Numbered from the stretch's first letter, positions 8,301-18,813 are shown. The stretch is DNA of 64,000 bases from Actinoplanes auranticolor (GCF_018332655.1 NZ_BOQL01000068.1:20610-84609); one strand, 5' to 3'. Numbers and translations are program-made. Notes: a model not told the origin generated them from the sequence alone.

Positions 8301-9692
8301 GTGGACGCGCTCGATCTGGCCCGATGGCAGTTCGGCATCACCACCGTGTACCACTTCATCTTCGTGCCGATCACCATCGGGATGTCGGCGCTGGTCGCCG
8401 GGATGCAGACCGCCTGGGTACGGACCGGCAAGGAGAAGTACCTGCGTGCCACCAAGTTCTGGGGCAAGCTGTTCCTGATCAACTTCGCGATGGGGGTGGT
8501 CACCGGCATCGTGCAGGAGTTCCAGTTCGGGATGAACTGGAGTGACTACTCGCGCTTCGTCGGGGACATCTTCGGGGCGCCGCTGGCCATCGAGGGGCTG
8601 CTCGCGTTCTTCCTGGAGTCGACGTTCCTCGGGCTGTGGATCTTCGGCTGGGACCGGTTGCCGAAGAAGCTGCATCTGGCCACGATCTGGCTGGCGTCGA
8701 TCGGGACGCTGCTGTCGGCGTACTTCATCCTGGCCGCCAACTCCTGGATGCAGCACCCCGTCGGCTACGAGGTCAACGCCGAGACCGGCCGGGCCGAGCT
8801 GAACAGCATCGGGGCCGTCCTGACCAACTCCACGACGCTGGTGACCTTTCCGCACACCATCACCGCCTGCTTCCTCACCGCCGGCGCCCTGCTGCTCGCG
8901 GTCAGCGCCTGGCACCTGCGCAAGCGCAACCAGGAGGAGATCTTCCGCCCGGGTCTGCGGCTCGGCGCCTGGGTGGTGCTGATCGCCGGGATCGGCGTGC
9001 TGATCACCGGCGACCTGCAGGCCCGGATCATGACCGAGCAGCAGCCGATGAAGATGGCCGCGGCCGAGGCGCTCTACGACACGTCGAAACCGGCGAGCTT
9101 CTCGCTGTTCACCATCGGCTCGCTCGACGGGCGCGAGGAGGTGGCCAGCGTCCGCATCCCCTCTCTGCTGTCGTTCATGGCCACCGGAAGTCCCTCCGGC
9201 GAGGTCGAGGGCATCAACGACCTGCAACAGCAGTACGCCGAGAAGTACGGCCCCGGCGACTACCGGCCGTACGTGCCCGTCACGTACTGGTCGTTCCGCC
9301 TGATGATCGGCTTCGGCGGGCTCGCCATGGCCGTGGCGCTGCTGGCGCTCTGGGCCACCCGGCGCGGCCGGACCCCGGCGAGCCGCTGGCTCTGGATCGC
9401 GGCGATCGGCACCGTCGGCATGCCGCTGCTGGCGAACTCCTTCGGCTGGATCTTCACCGAGATGGGCCGCCAGCCCTGGACCGTGTTCGGCGTGTTCAAG
9501 ACCGCGGAGAGCGGCTCACCGTCGGTCAGCACCGGCGAGGCCGCCACCTCACTGATCGTGCTGACCGCCCTCTACGGCGTCCTGGCGGTCATCGAGGTCG
9601 GCCTGTTCCTCAAGTACGCCCGCGCCGGCGCACCGGAGATCGAACCACCGATCGATGACGACGCCGACCGCCCGCTGGCCTTCGCCTACTGA
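8301..9692 (+). CDS. cydA: Cytochrome bd oxidase subunit I
   Basis: The 463-residue integral membrane subunit carries the haems b558, b595 and d of the bd-type quinol oxidase. The N-terminus VDALDLARWQFGITTVYHFI includes the early His expected to ligate haem d/b595. The segment EFQFGMNWSDYSRFVGDIFG and the quinol-loop region with KMAAAEALYDT are family hallmarks. The GTG start at 8301 is chosen because GAAAGGA precedes it and the protein then begins as in homologues; the open frame extends far upstream without coding character. It heads cydA-cydB-cydD-cydC. bd oxidases have high oxygen affinity and pump no protons; the DosR-like site upstream suggests induction at low oxygen. Confidence 0.95.
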   Translation: MDALDLARWQFGITTVYHFIFVPITIGMSALVAGMQTAWVRTGKEKYLRATKFWGKLFLINFAMGVVTGIVQEFQFGMNWSDYSRFVGDIFGAPLAIEGLLAFFLESTFLGLWIFGWDRLPKKLHLATIWLASIGTLLSAYFILAANSWMQHPVGYEVNAETGRAELNSIGAVLTNSTTLVTFPHTITACFLTAGALLLAVSAWHLRKRNQEEIFRPGLRLGAWVVLIAGIGVLITGDLQARIMTEQQPMKMAAAEALYDTSKPASFSLFTIGSLDGREEVASVRIPSLLSFMATGSPSGEVEGINDLQQQYAEKYGPGDYRPYVPVTYWSFRLMIGFGGLAMAVALLALWATRRGRTPASRWLWIAAIGTVGMPLLANSFGWIFTEMGRQPWTVFGVFKTAESGSPSVSTGEAATSLIVLTALYGVLAVIEVGLFLKYARAGAPEIEPPIDDDADRPLAFAY

Positions 9693-9702
9693 AAGGGCCG
9701 AC

Positions 9703-10724
<1,022 letters not shown>

Positions 10725-10728
<4 letters not shown>

Positions 10729-12335
10729 AGCCGCTCGACCCGCGCCTGTTGAGGTACGCCCGCTCCACGCGGGCGTACCTGGTGGTCACGGTCGCCCTGG
10801 GCGTGGCCCTGGCCGGGCTGATCGTCGCCCAGGCGACCCTGCTCGCTCACGGCATCACGGCGGTGTTCCTGGACGGTGCGGACGTCGCCGACCTGACGCC
10901 GGTGCTGGGCTGGCTGGCTGTCGTGGTGGCCGGGCGCTGCTTCGTGGCGTGGGCGCAGGAGGTCGCCGCCGCCCGGTCGGCCGCGGGCGTGAAGTCCGAA
11001 CTGCGCCGTGGGCTGCTCGTCCGGCTGGCGGCGCTGGGCCCGGACCGGCCGGCCCGTACCGGGGAGGTCACCACGCTGGTGACCCGGGGGCTCGACGCGC
11101 TCGACGCCTACTTCGCGCGGTACCTGCCGCAGCTCGTGCTGGCCGCGCTGGTCCCCGCGATCGTGCTGGCCCGGCTCCTGCCGGCCGACCTCGTCGCCAC
11201 CGCGACCATCGCCCTGACCCTGCCGCTGATCCCGGTCTTCATGGCGCTGATCGGCCTGCACACCGAGGCCGCGAACCGCCGTCAGTTCCGGCTGCTGACC
11301 CGGCTGTCGCACCACTTCCTCGACGTCGTCGCCGGGCTGCCGACGCTCAAGCTGTTCGGCCGGGCCCGCGCTCAGGCCGGGACGATCCGCCGGATCAGCG
11401 CCGACCAGCGCCGGTTGACCATGCGCACCCTGCGGACCGCGTTCCTGTCCTCGCTCGTGCTGGAACTGCTCGCCACTCTGTCCGTCGCGCTGGTCGCGGT
11501 CGGCATCGGGCTGCGACTGGTGTCCGGGCACCTGGACCTGACGACCGCGCTGCTCGTGCTGATCCTGGCGCCGGAGGCCTACCTGCCGCTGCGGCAGGTG
11601 GGCGCGAACTACCACGCCAGCGCCGAGGGCCTGGCCGCCGCCACGGAGGCGTTCGAGATCCTCGAGACCCCGGTCCCGGGCGCCGGTTCCACCGTCCCGC
11701 CCACCGGCACCCTCGCGTTCGAGGACGTCGTCGTGCGTTACCCCGGGCGCGACGGTGACGCCCTGCGGCTCTCGGCGCTGATCCAGCCCGGCGAGGTCGT
11801 CGCTCTCACCGGTCCCAGCGGCTGCGGCAAATCCACCGCGCTGGGCGTGCTGCTCGGCTTCGTGCGGCCGGCCGCGGGCCGGGTCACCGTCGGCGGTGTC
11901 CCGCTGTCAGCCGTGGACCTCGATGCGTGGCGCAGCCGGATCGCCTGGGTGCCGCAGCGGCCGCACCTGTTCGCCGGGACGGTCCGTGACAACATCACGC
12001 TCGGTGCCGACGGGGACGTGAACCGGGCCGCGCACCTGGCCGGAGTGGACACCTTCCTCGACGACTACGACACCGTGCTCGGCGACGACGGCACCGGCCT
12101 GTCCGCCGGGCAACGGCAACGGATCGCGCTGGCCCGGGCCTTCCTGCGGGACGCGCCGATCGTGCTGCTCGACGAGCCCACCGCCAATCTCGACGCCGCC
12201 ACGGCTGCGGGCGTGATGGGCGCCGTCCGGGAGCTCGCGCGCGGCCGTACCGTCGTCATCGCCGCCCACCGCCCGGAGCTGATCGCCCTGGCCGACCGGG
12301 TCATCAGCCTGGCCCCGGCGGCGGTGGCGGCATGA
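10725..12335 (+). CDS. cydD: Thiol reductant ABC exporter subunit CydD
   Basis: The 536-residue product has an N-terminal six-helix exporter transmembrane domain (about 1-310) and a C-terminal nucleotide-binding domain. Walker A is GPSGCGKST, the signature is LSAGQRQRIALARAFL and Walker B is IVLLDEP. CydDC exports glutathione/cysteine-type thiols and is needed to assemble bd oxidase; in actinomycetes the exported thiol may differ. The GTG start overlaps the cydB stop, and the end overlaps cydC by 4 bp. Confidence 0.93.
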
Positions 12336-14014
12336 ACCTGCTCGCCGTCCTGCGGCCCGCCTCGGGCCGCCTGCTGCTCGCCGTGCTGGCCGGGGTCGGC
12401 GCGGCCGGCGCGGGTATCGGGCTGATGGCCACCTCGGCCTGGCTGATCTCGCGGGCCGCGCTGCACCCGCCGGTCCTGCACCTGATGGTCGCCATCGTCG
12501 TGGTCCGCGCCTGCGGCATCGGCCGCGGCGCCCTGCGCTACCTCGAACGTCTCGTCGGCCACGACGCGGCCTTCCGGATCCTGGGCGAGCTACGGGTACG
12601 AGTGTTCACCCGCCTGGAGAAGCTCGCACCGGCCGGGCTGGCCGACTTCCGCCGCGCCGACCTGGTGCAGCGCCTCGTCACCGACGTCGACGCCGTGCTG
12701 GACCTGGTGACCAGGGTGCTGCTGCCCTACGCCGTCGCCGGGCTGGTCGGCGTCGGCGCCGTCGCCCTGGTCGGCACGCTGCTGCCGGTCGCGGGGCTGA
12801 CCCTGGCGGCGGCCCTGGTCCTGACCGGGATCGTCGTGCCGATGCTGCAGTCGGCCGCCGCCCGCCGGGCCGACGGCCGGCTCGCCCCGCTGCGCGGCGA
12901 GCTCGCCACGGCCACCGTCGGCCTGCTGCACGGCCTGCCCGACCTGACCGCGTACGGGTCGGTGCCGCGCCAGCTGGCCCGTCTCGACGAGGTGGACGCC
13001 CGGTTGCGCCGCGCCGAGCAGCGTTCCGCCACCGCCACCGGAATCTCCGCCGCGGTCACCGCCCTGAGCACCGGCCTGTGCCTGCTCGTCGGGCTCGCCG
13101 CGGGTGCCGTGGCCGTCCGCGGGGGTCAGCTGTCCGGCGAACTGCTCGCGGTTGTCGTGCTGACGCCGCTGGCCGTCTTCGAGACCGCGGGCGCGCTGCC
13201 CCTGGCCGCGCAGCGCTGGGCCGGAGCACGGGCCGCCCTGGGCCGGCTCGCCGAGATCTTCACGGCCCCCGTACCGGTGACGACCGTGAGCGACCCGGAC
13301 GAGCTGCCCGCCGGTCCGCACACGCTGCGCCTGGAGCACGTGACCGCGGGCTGGGCGCCGGGACACACCGCCCTGCGGGACGTGGACCTCACGCTCGCGC
13401 CGGGTAGCCGGGTCGCGCTGGTGGGACCGAGCGGGTCGGGCAAGTCCACGGTGGCGGCGCTGCTGGTGCGCTTCCTCGACCCGAGGTCCGGCCGGGTGAC
13501 CCTGGACGGGATCGACCTGCGGACCCTCGCGCCGGAGCGGGTCCGCCAGGTGGTCGGTTACCTGAGCGAGGACGCGTACCTGTTCGACACGACGATCGGC
13601 GAGAACCTGCGCATCGCCGACCGTCAGGCGTCCACGGACGACCTGCGTGCCGCGCTCCGGGCCGCTCGCCTGCTGGACTGGGTGGTCTCTCTGCCGGACG
13701 GACTCGACACGCTGGTCGGCGAGCACGGCCTGGCGTTGTCCGGGGGCCAGCGGCGGCGGCTCGCCCTGGCCCGCGCGCTGCTCGCGGACACCCCGGTGCT
13801 GATCCTGGACGAGCCCACCGAACACCTCGACGACGAGACGGCGGTGGCCCTGACCCGCGACCTGCTCGCGGCCGCCGGTGATCGCACGGTCCTGCTCATC
13901 ACCCACCGCACGGACGACCTGGCGGTGGTCGACGAGGTGATCACGCTGGCCGCGGGACGGGTACGGGAACCCGCCGGGGAACTGGTGCCGGCGGTTCCGT
14001 CAGGCGTGTCCTGA
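12332..14014 (+). CDS. cydC: Thiol reductant ABC exporter subunit CydC
   Basis: The 560-residue half-transporter starts with the ATGA overlap with cydD. The transmembrane domain begins MNLLAVLRPASGRLLLAVLA. The nucleotide-binding domain shows Walker A GPSGSGKST, signature LSGGQRRRLALARALL and Walker B VLILDEP, so both partners of the heterodimer look catalytically equipped. It is the last gene of the cyd operon. Its final 15 bp overlap tail-to-tail with the small membrane-protein gene on the other strand. Confidence 0.93.
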   Translation: MNLLAVLRPASGRLLLAVLAGVGAAGAGIGLMATSAWLISRAALHPPVLHLMVAIVVVRACGIGRGALRYLERLVGHDAAFRILGELRVRVFTRLEKLAPAGLADFRRADLVQRLVTDVDAVLDLVTRVLLPYAVAGLVGVGAVALVGTLLPVAGLTLAAALVLTGIVVPMLQSAAARRADGRLAPLRGELATATVGLLHGLPDLTAYGSVPRQLARLDEVDARLRRAEQRSATATGISAAVTALSTGLCLLVGLAAGAVAVRGGQLSGELLAVVVLTPLAVFETAGALPLAAQRWAGARAALGRLAEIFTAPVPVTTVSDPDELPAGPHTLRLEHVTAGWAPGHTALRDVDLTLAPGSRVALVGPSGSGKSTVAALLVRFLDPRSGRVTLDGIDLRTLAPERVRQVVGYLSEDAYLFDTTIGENLRIADRQASTDDLRAALRAARLLDWVVSLPDGLDTLVGEHGLALSGGQRRRLALARALLADTPVLILDEPTEHLDDETAVALTRDLLAAAGDRTVLLITHRTDDLAVVDEVITLAAGRVREPAGELVPAVPSGVS

Positions 14015-14446
14015 CACCGATCGGCCGACGGCTCCGGCCGCCGACACCGCCTGCACGAGCATGGCGATCCCGGTGCCGGCGATCGCGAAGACCAGGACGG
14101 TACGGGCGATCAGCGTCCACTCGTGCCCGTCGAATGCGAACGGGAACACCGCCCAGACCCGGAACAGGACGACGAGGCTGATGCTGTTCGTGACGAGATC
14201 CCCCAGAGCCTTCCACCGGGGCGGGTCGTAGAGCACGTACAGCAGGTTCGCCACGATCCCCGCGGCCAGCGACAGGTTGAGAACGACCAGCACCCGGGTG
14301 GTGTCCTCGGTCAGGAACGGCACTGCGCGCCAGCCGGGACGGACGTTCACCAGATAGAGCAGCACCGTGTTCAGCACGGCCGCGACCGTGTAGCCGAAGG
14401 AGCGAGCCGCCCGGGACGGCCGGTTGCGTGCGGATTTGGTGATCAT
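14000..14446 (-). CDS. Small four-helix membrane protein of unknown function
   Basis: The 148-residue product has about four hydrophobic segments (residues 17-36, 51-72, 82-100 and 116-138) and charged ends. I do not recognise the family; the layout resembles uncharacterised actinobacterial membrane proteins seen near stress genes. The ATG overlaps the stop of the upstream gene (14443-15081) in an ATGA motif, so the two are translationally coupled. The two genes likely belong to the operon that starts with the aldolase remnant near 15980. Confidence 0.7.
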   Translation of the reverse strand: MITKSARNRPSRAARSFGYTVAAVLNTVLLYLVNVRPGWRAVPFLTEDTTRVLVVLNLSLAAGIVANLLYVLYDPPRWKALGDLVTNSISLVVLFRVWAVFPFAFDGHEWTLIARTVLVFAIAGTGIAMLVQAVSAAGAVGRSVSGHA

Positions 14447-15081
14447 GATGGCCTCCCGTCAAGGTGCGGCGCGGCGGTGCGCCGCGCCGTGAGGGTCTGC
14501 CGGGCGGCCAGGGCCAGGCCGGCTCGCCAGCCGGGAAGGCGGCCACCAGCCGGTGGCCGGATACCGGTCATGTCGTGCCCGCTCCGGGCCAGCAGCCAGG
14601 CGACGAGTGAGTTGGAGTTCCACATCTCACCGGTGCCGAGTTCGTCGCGTCCCCAGGTGGCGAGCGGCGCCTGCGGCACGAGATCGAGAAGGTGCCGTGC
14701 GCGGCCGATATCGTCGCCCGCCCGGTAGGGGCTGCCCACAGCCGCGGCGGCGTCGGGGATGACCCCGCCGCGCCACCGACGGATCTCGTACCGGAACGCG
14801 GTGAACCGGCCCAGCCAGGGCAGACCCACCGGGCCTTCCCGGACCACCCCGCGTCCGGTGGCGTGGGTCGCCCAGACCGGCGCCATCTCGATGACGTAGC
14901 GGTCGGCGTCGACGAGGACCTCGAGGGCGCAGTGGTAGAGGCCGGCAGCCGGTCGATGCTCGCGCCGCGCCGCCAGTGCCTCGTAGAGCCGGCCGTTCCA
15001 GCGCACCACGTGCCCGCCGGCGCCGAGGGGCAGCCAGTACACCGACACCTCGGCGGCCTGCGTGCCCGGCTCGATGGTCAT
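14443..15081 (-). CDS. Unknown protein, possibly permuted papain-like fold
   Basis: The 212-residue product starts at 15081, chosen for the AAGGAG directly upstream; the frame stays open further upstream. Nothing matches a named family confidently. AAGLYHCALEVLVDADRYVI followed about 100 residues later by MWNSNSLVAWLLARSG recalls the order of permuted NlpC/P60-like enzymes (His first, then an N-C-x-x-F-x-x-W helix), but Ser stands where the catalytic Cys would be. If the fold guess is right, the protein would be inactive or use Ser. It is coupled to the membrane-protein gene downstream. Confidence 0.6.
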   Translation of the reverse strand: MTIEPGTQAAEVSVYWLPLGAGGHVVRWNGRLYEALAARREHRPAAGLYHCALEVLVDADRYVIEMAPVWATHATGRGVVREGPVGLPWLGRFTAFRYEIRRWRGGVIPDAAAAVGSPYRAGDDIGRARHLLDLVPQAPLATWGRDELGTGEMWNSNSLVAWLLARSGHDMTGIRPPAGGRLPGWRAGLALAARQTLTARRTAAPHLDGRPS

Positions 15082-15125
15082 GGCCGTCTCCTTGATCCTC
15101 GGTGGACATCGTGCCCTCGGAGGAC

Positions 15126-15668
15126 TCAGGCCGATCGCAGCACGCTGAGTCCGGAATGTGTGGTCTCCTGCCACGCCGATGGTGCCGTGGCGGTCGATGC
15201 CGGTGACATGGAACGCGATGTCCCCGACGGGTTCAGGGAAGAGCGTGGTCTGCCCGTTGCGCCAGCGGAACGGCACGGCGATGCCCTGCGGATCCGCCCA
15301 CCTGGAACCGGCGACGTCACCGCGGTCGATGAGGCCCGCTGCTTCGAGTTCGGTTCCGCTGCTCGGCCGGATGCGGCTGACGGATCCGTGGCGCCACAGG
15401 AACAGACCACCGTCCCAGAAGCTGCCGAGCCCAGCCGGCGCAGGCGCCGCTGGATCCGGTGCGCCGCGGAACCCGTCAGGAAGGCTTTGTGGATTCTGGT
15501 GTCGAACGCGGCAGCGGGCATCCCCGGCAGCAACGGGGAGGTGTCGCGTGGCATGGTGCTGATGTCGGCGAGGGTGACGTCGAGCTGCTCAGCGAGCCCG
15601 CCGGCGATCGCCCGGGCGATCTTCTCGGTGTTGCCGACCATCGATTCATAGACGAGCAGCGCCTTCAT
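15126..15668 (-). pseudogene. Flavodoxin-domain protein remnant, internal deletion plus frameshift
   Basis: The N-terminus MKALLVYESMVGNTEKIARA is the FMN-phosphate loop and first helix of a flavodoxin-type protein, with GGAGG-like ribosome-binding bases upstream. After about 40 residues it jumps directly to AAAFDTRIHKAFLTGSAAHR, which in intact relatives belongs near the C-terminus; roughly 70 residues of the middle are missing in frame. After RRLRRLG the frame loses similarity. Another frame then carries plausible coding text (SFWDGGLFLWRHGSVSR) towards 15126. It lies 12 bp after the aldolase remnant. Short-chain flavodoxins of this type are common neighbours of actinobacterial stress genes. 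Confidence 0.7.
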
Positions 15669-15680
15669 GACGGCCTCCTC

Positions 15681-15980
15681 TCACGGCGTCGGGTACTTGG
15701 CGAGGATCTCGCGCAGCCGGTCGACGTAACGCAGAGATTCGAGCCCGATCTGGATCGCTATGCCGTTGAAGCCGCCCTCGAGGGCCAACCTGACGATGTA
15801 CTTCGGGTCGGCGGCGATCGGGTCGGCGAAGAAGTCCCGCGGTCCGTGCTCGAGGCCTTGGTCGTACGGCAGGAACAACGCGGTGCCGTTGCCGAGACCG
15901 TGCTTGTGGAGGATGCGGTGCAACCGGGCCTCCTTGCCCGCGCCGAGCCCGCAGCTCGAGAGCCTGAGCCGTGCGGTCAT
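15681..15980 (-). pseudogene. Class I (DhnA-type) fructose-bisphosphate aldolase remnant
   Basis: Only 99 residues remain of an enzyme that is normally about 260-300 residues. The start (MTARLRLSS) is followed by TALFLPYDQGLEHGPRDFFA and KYIVRLALEGGFNGIAIQIG, the N-terminal third of DhnA-like aldolases. It then continues directly into RYVDRLREILAKYP, which is the extreme C-terminus of the same family. The Schiff-base lysine region is gone, so it cannot be an active aldolase. Start and ribosome-binding site look intact. A DosR-box-like site lies 78 bp upstream. Confidence 0.75.
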
Positions 15981-16057
15981 GGCAGTCTCCTTTCCCTTCA
16001 CCGTCCACGTTCGTCGCGGCCACGCGTGCGGTCCAGGGTCTGACGACCCGCCCGGAC

Positions 16058-16071
16058 GGGACTGCCGTCCT
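16058..16071. promoter_or_regulatory. DosR-box-like palindrome between aldolase remnant and peptidoglycan-binding gene
   Basis: GGGACTGCCGTCCT has 13 of 14 positions of the palindrome. It is 78 bp from the minus-strand aldolase start and 109 bp from the plus-strand start at 16180. Confidence 0.45.
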
Positions 16072-16179
16072 GCCGACGCGGACCGGCACGGAGAAGGGCT
16101 CAACGACTCTGCCGGGGCGCTCCCCGCATCACTAATGTCCGTTTCAAGGCACGTCCCAGCACAAGAGAGGCAGGTCGAC

Positions 16180-16641
16180 ATGGCAGGCACATTGCTTCCC
16201 TGGCCGATGGTGCGTCAGGGCGACAAGGAACACCCGGTTGTCACGTTGCAGTATCTGCTGCGCGCCCGGGGGAAGGCCATCACGGTGGACGGCATCTTCG
16301 GCGCCCGTACCGAGGCCGCCGTCCGCGATTGGCAGCGGCAGAAGGGCCTCGCGGTCGACGGGATCGCCGGCCCCAGCACCTGGCTGTCCTTGATCATCCA
16401 GGTCCGCAAGGGTGACGAGGGCGATGCCGTGCGGGGTGTCCAGGAGGAGTTCCAATTCCGGAACCTCTCCGGCGACCCGAACCGGGGGCTACAGGTGGAC
16501 GGCGACTTCGGACCGAAGACGGACGCCGCCGTGCGGGCCTTTCAGACGGCGGTCCACGCCGACGTGCCGTCGATGGCGGTCGACGGGATCGTCGGCCCGA
16601 TGACCTGGCAGGCGCTGGTCAGCGGAATGCTGTCTTTCTGA
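16180..16641 (+). CDS. Peptidoglycan-binding protein with two PG_binding_1 domains
   Basis: The 153-residue product consists of two tandem peptidoglycan-binding-like repeats: VTLQYLLRARGKAITVDGIF...FGARTEAAVRDWQ with DGIAGPSTW, and GVQEEFQF...DGDFGPKTDAAVRAFQ with DGIVGPMTW. Each shows the G-x-F-G-x-x-T-x-x-A-V-x-x-F/W-Q signature. There is no signal peptide or catalytic domain, so it may be cytosolic or exported by another route. The ATG at 16180 follows GAGAGG. No partner enzyme is adjacent. Confidence 0.88.
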   Translation: MAGTLLPWPMVRQGDKEHPVVTLQYLLRARGKAITVDGIFGARTEAAVRDWQRQKGLAVDGIAGPSTWLSLIIQVRKGDEGDAVRGVQEEFQFRNLSGDPNRGLQVDGDFGPKTDAAVRAFQTAVHADVPSMAVDGIVGPMTWQALVSGMLSF

Positions 16642-16656
16642 AACGATGCTCAGCGG

Positions 16657-16693
16657 GATGCCGGGTCACCTTCCGCGGGGATGGCCCGGCATC
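16657..16693. terminator. Possible hairpin between convergent genes
   Basis: GATGCCGGG and CCCGGCATC form a 9-bp stem with a 19-nt loop, 12-15 bp from the stops of the convergent genes at 16641 and 16706. Confidence 0.35.
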
Positions 16694-16705
16694 GCCGCGC
16701 CGCGT

Positions 16706-17179
16706 TCAGGTGCGCGGCGCCGGCTCGGCGGCGGTCTCCGGACGCTCGCCCGGCACGGGGATGACGACGACCGGACAGGTGGCCTTGCGGATGCAGTCCT
16801 CGCTGACCGAGCCGAGCACGGTGTGCCGGACCCGGCTGTGGCCGTGACTGCCGAGCACCAGCAGGTCTGCGGTACGTGCGGCGGCGCTGAGCACGTCCGC
16901 CGGGCGACCCTCGATGACCTCGCCGGCCACCGGAAGACTGGAACCGTTGCGCGCGACGAGTTCTTCGATCTCGTGGTCGAGCAGCCGGCCGGCGCGTTCG
17001 GCCTCCTCCTGCGGCTGGGTGGCCGCGATGGGCCCGTACTCCAGGCCGTCCCAGGACCAGGCGATGACCGCCTGCACGGCGCCGCCGCGGGTGGCGGCCT
17101 CCCCGGCGGCCCACTGCAGGGCGCGGCGCCCGCCCTCCGAGCCGTCGACTCCGGCGACGACCAGGTAGCTGCTGCTCAT
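16706..17179 (-). CDS. Universal stress protein, single domain
   Basis: The 157-residue protein has one USP domain. The N-terminal strand YLVVAGVDGSEGGRRALQWA is typical, and the ATP-binding motif G-x2-G-x9-G-S is visible in GSHGHSRVRHTVLGSVSE, so this member should bind adenine nucleotides. USPs of this class are a defining part of DosR-type regulons. It reads away from the DoxX gene (start 17846), with a strong hairpin between the two. Confidence 0.92.
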   Translation of the reverse strand: MSSSYLVVAGVDGSEGGRRALQWAAGEAATRGGAVQAVIAWSWDGLEYGPIAATQPQEEAERAGRLLDHEIEELVARNGSSLPVAGEVIEGRPADVLSAAARTADLLVLGSHGHSRVRHTVLGSVSEDCIRKATCPVVVIPVPGERPETAAEPAPRT

Positions 17180-17205
17180 GATTCCCCCTCTCTACGGATG
17201 AAGAC

Positions 17206-17243
17206 GCGTGGGGCGACATCCGTTCCCGGATGCCGCCCCACGC
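17206..17243. terminator. Strong hairpin downstream of the DoxX gene
   Basis: A 16-bp stem with one A-C mismatch (GCGTGGGGCGACATCC / GGATGCCGCCCCACGC) and a 6-nt loop lies 12 bp after the DoxX stop on the minus strand. It separates doxX from the USP gene. Confidence 0.65.
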
Positions 17244-17255
17244 TCGCTGCCGGAT

Positions 17256-17846
17256 TCACTTGAGCCAGGGGAGACGCTGCACGATCGGCAGGCGGCTCCA
17301 GTACTCACCGAGGCCGAGCGTGTTCCCGGCCGCGGTGAGGGCGAGCACCACGAGGACACCCGCGTAGATGAGGTGGTCGTCCATGAACGGGTTGTTCTCG
17401 GGCGGCAGGACGGCGGTCCACATGAGCACCAGCATCAGCGCGCCGGCCGCAGCGGCGATGCGCATGCCGATGCCGGCCAGCAGGGCGATGCCGATGCCGG
17501 CGAGACCGATCATGAACAGCCAGTCGGCCCAGGCCGCGCCGGCGAAGCTGTGGTAGAAGCCCTCGAACGGTCCGCTGACGGCCTTGCCGAGGAAGCCCGC
17601 GGTGGGGCTGCCGCCGTCGATCCAGGCGTTCGCCGAGGGGGTTGCGTAGCCGAGTCCGAACAGCTTGTCCAGGAAGGCCCAGAGGAACACCCAGCCGAGC
17701 GCGAGCCGCAGACCGGCGAGCAGATATCGAGTGGCCTTCTGGGCAGTGGTCTCGGTCGCGGTGCCCGTGACGGTGCGCGCCGCAGTGGTGGTCTCCGCGG
17801 CGCTCCGGCGGCTGGCGGTGGGGTTGGGGTTGGTGGCGGCGGTCAT
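17256..17846 (-). CDS. DoxX-family membrane protein
   Basis: The 196-residue protein has a Thr/Ala-rich N-terminus and four hydrophobic segments, with YLLAGLRLALGWVFLWAFLD, GLAGIGIALLAGIGMRIAAA and the C-terminal AGNTLGLGEYWSRLPIVQRL typical of actinobacterial DoxX proteins. Relatives include the quinone-linked subunit of archaeal thiosulfate dehydrogenase and mycobacterial DoxX of a redox-stress complex; the role here is unproven. The ATG at 17846 is preferred to the GTG at 17855 because the AGAGGA lies 10 bp before the ATG. A DosR-box-like palindrome is 91 bp upstream. A fragment of a second DoxX gene survives at 46549. Confidence 0.85.
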   Translation of the reverse strand: MTAATNPNPTASRRSAAETTTAARTVTGTATETTAQKATRYLLAGLRLALGWVFLWAFLDKLFGLGYATPSANAWIDGGSPTAGFLGKAVSGPFEGFYHSFAGAAWADWLFMIGLAGIGIALLAGIGMRIAAAAGALMLVLMWTAVLPPENNPFMDDHLIYAGVLVVLALTAAGNTLGLGEYWSRLPIVQRLPWLK

Positions 17847-17936
17847 GGCTTCCACGTCCTCTCGCGATCCTTGTTCGACACTCCCATTGAGCGCCGCGGT
17901 CGGCGGCGGATGGAGAGTCCGCGTACCGTTCGGACC

Positions 17937-17950
17937 GGGCCTCCCGGCCC
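17937..17950. promoter_or_regulatory. DosR-box-like palindrome upstream of the DoxX gene
   Basis: GGGCCTCCCGGCCC matches GGGNC-N4-GNCCC fully and lies between the DoxX start (17846) and the USP remnant. Confidence 0.45.
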
Positions 17951-17990
17951 CTCTTCGCCGGGACCCGGCCGCTGCGGGGACGCCTGGCTG

Positions 17991-18672
17991 TTATGAACGC
18001 CGGGTCTCGCTCGCCGGTTGCCGCGCGGTCAGCACCGGGCAGTCCGCGTGATGCAGCAGCTGGATCCCGGTCGAGCCGAGCAGAGCGCCGGCGATGCTGC
18101 CGTGACCGTGGCTGCCCACGACGACGAGCTGAGCACCGTGGGAGGCGTCGGTCAGCGCCGCGGCGGAGCTGTTGTGCGACACCGTGATGTCGACCTTCAC
18201 ACCGGGGTGCTTGTCGCGCCACGGCGTCAGCAGCTCCTCCACGCGTTGACGCTCAGCGGCGTCCTCCACGGGCGTCGAGAACTCAGCCACCGGCACTCCC
18301 GCCATCCACAGCAGGGGCGGCGGGAGGTAGGTACGGATCACGGTGAGTGGGCGTTCCGCCCGGCGGCGGCCTCGAACGCCGTGGCCAGAACGGTGTCGGC
18401 CGCCGGCGAGTCGTCCACACCGACCGCGACGGGTCCGTCGACGACATTGCCGCGACCGCGGACGACGACCACCGGACAGGGCGCGTGGGTGGCCACCCGC
18501 CGGCTCACCGATCCGAGCAGCAGGCCGCCGAATCCACCACGGCCACGGCTGCCCAGCACGACCAGATCGGTGTCGTCGGCCGCGGCCAGCAGCCGAGGCG
18601 CCGGATTGCCGATCAGAGTGTCAGCTCCGCTGTGCCGTCGGTGCCCACCAGGATCTCCTTGGTTCCGATGAC
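17991..18672 (-). pseudogene. Two-domain universal stress protein remnant
   Basis: Three pieces of one USP lie in order on the minus strand. KEILVGTDGTAEL is the first strand (near 18660). VVLGSRGRGGFGGLLLGSVS followed by GPVAVGVDDSPAADTVLATA covers the end of domain 1 and start of domain 2. The rest of domain 2, with GSHGHGSIAGALLGSTG, runs to the stop at 17991. The first and second pieces are joined by a deletion of most of domain 1 with loss of frame. The second and third are in different frames, changing near 18340. Both surviving nucleotide-binding motifs are intact. Confidence 0.75.
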
Positions 18673-18799
18673 CGGGTCCCCTTTCGGCAGTTTCCCCGAT
18701 GGTCGGACCCGGTCCCGTCCCGCCGGAAGTGCATCAGGTCCCGCGTGCGAGGGCCGCACGGCACGTGACCTATCGCGCCATCGGGTGATCCGCCCCGCC

Positions 18800-18813
18800 G
18801 GGTCGAAGGGCCC
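18800..18813. promoter_or_regulatory. DosR-box-like palindrome upstream of the small membrane protein / CBS unit
   Basis: GGGTCGAAGGGCCC is a full match to the palindrome and sits 84 bp before the start at 18898. Confidence 0.5.
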
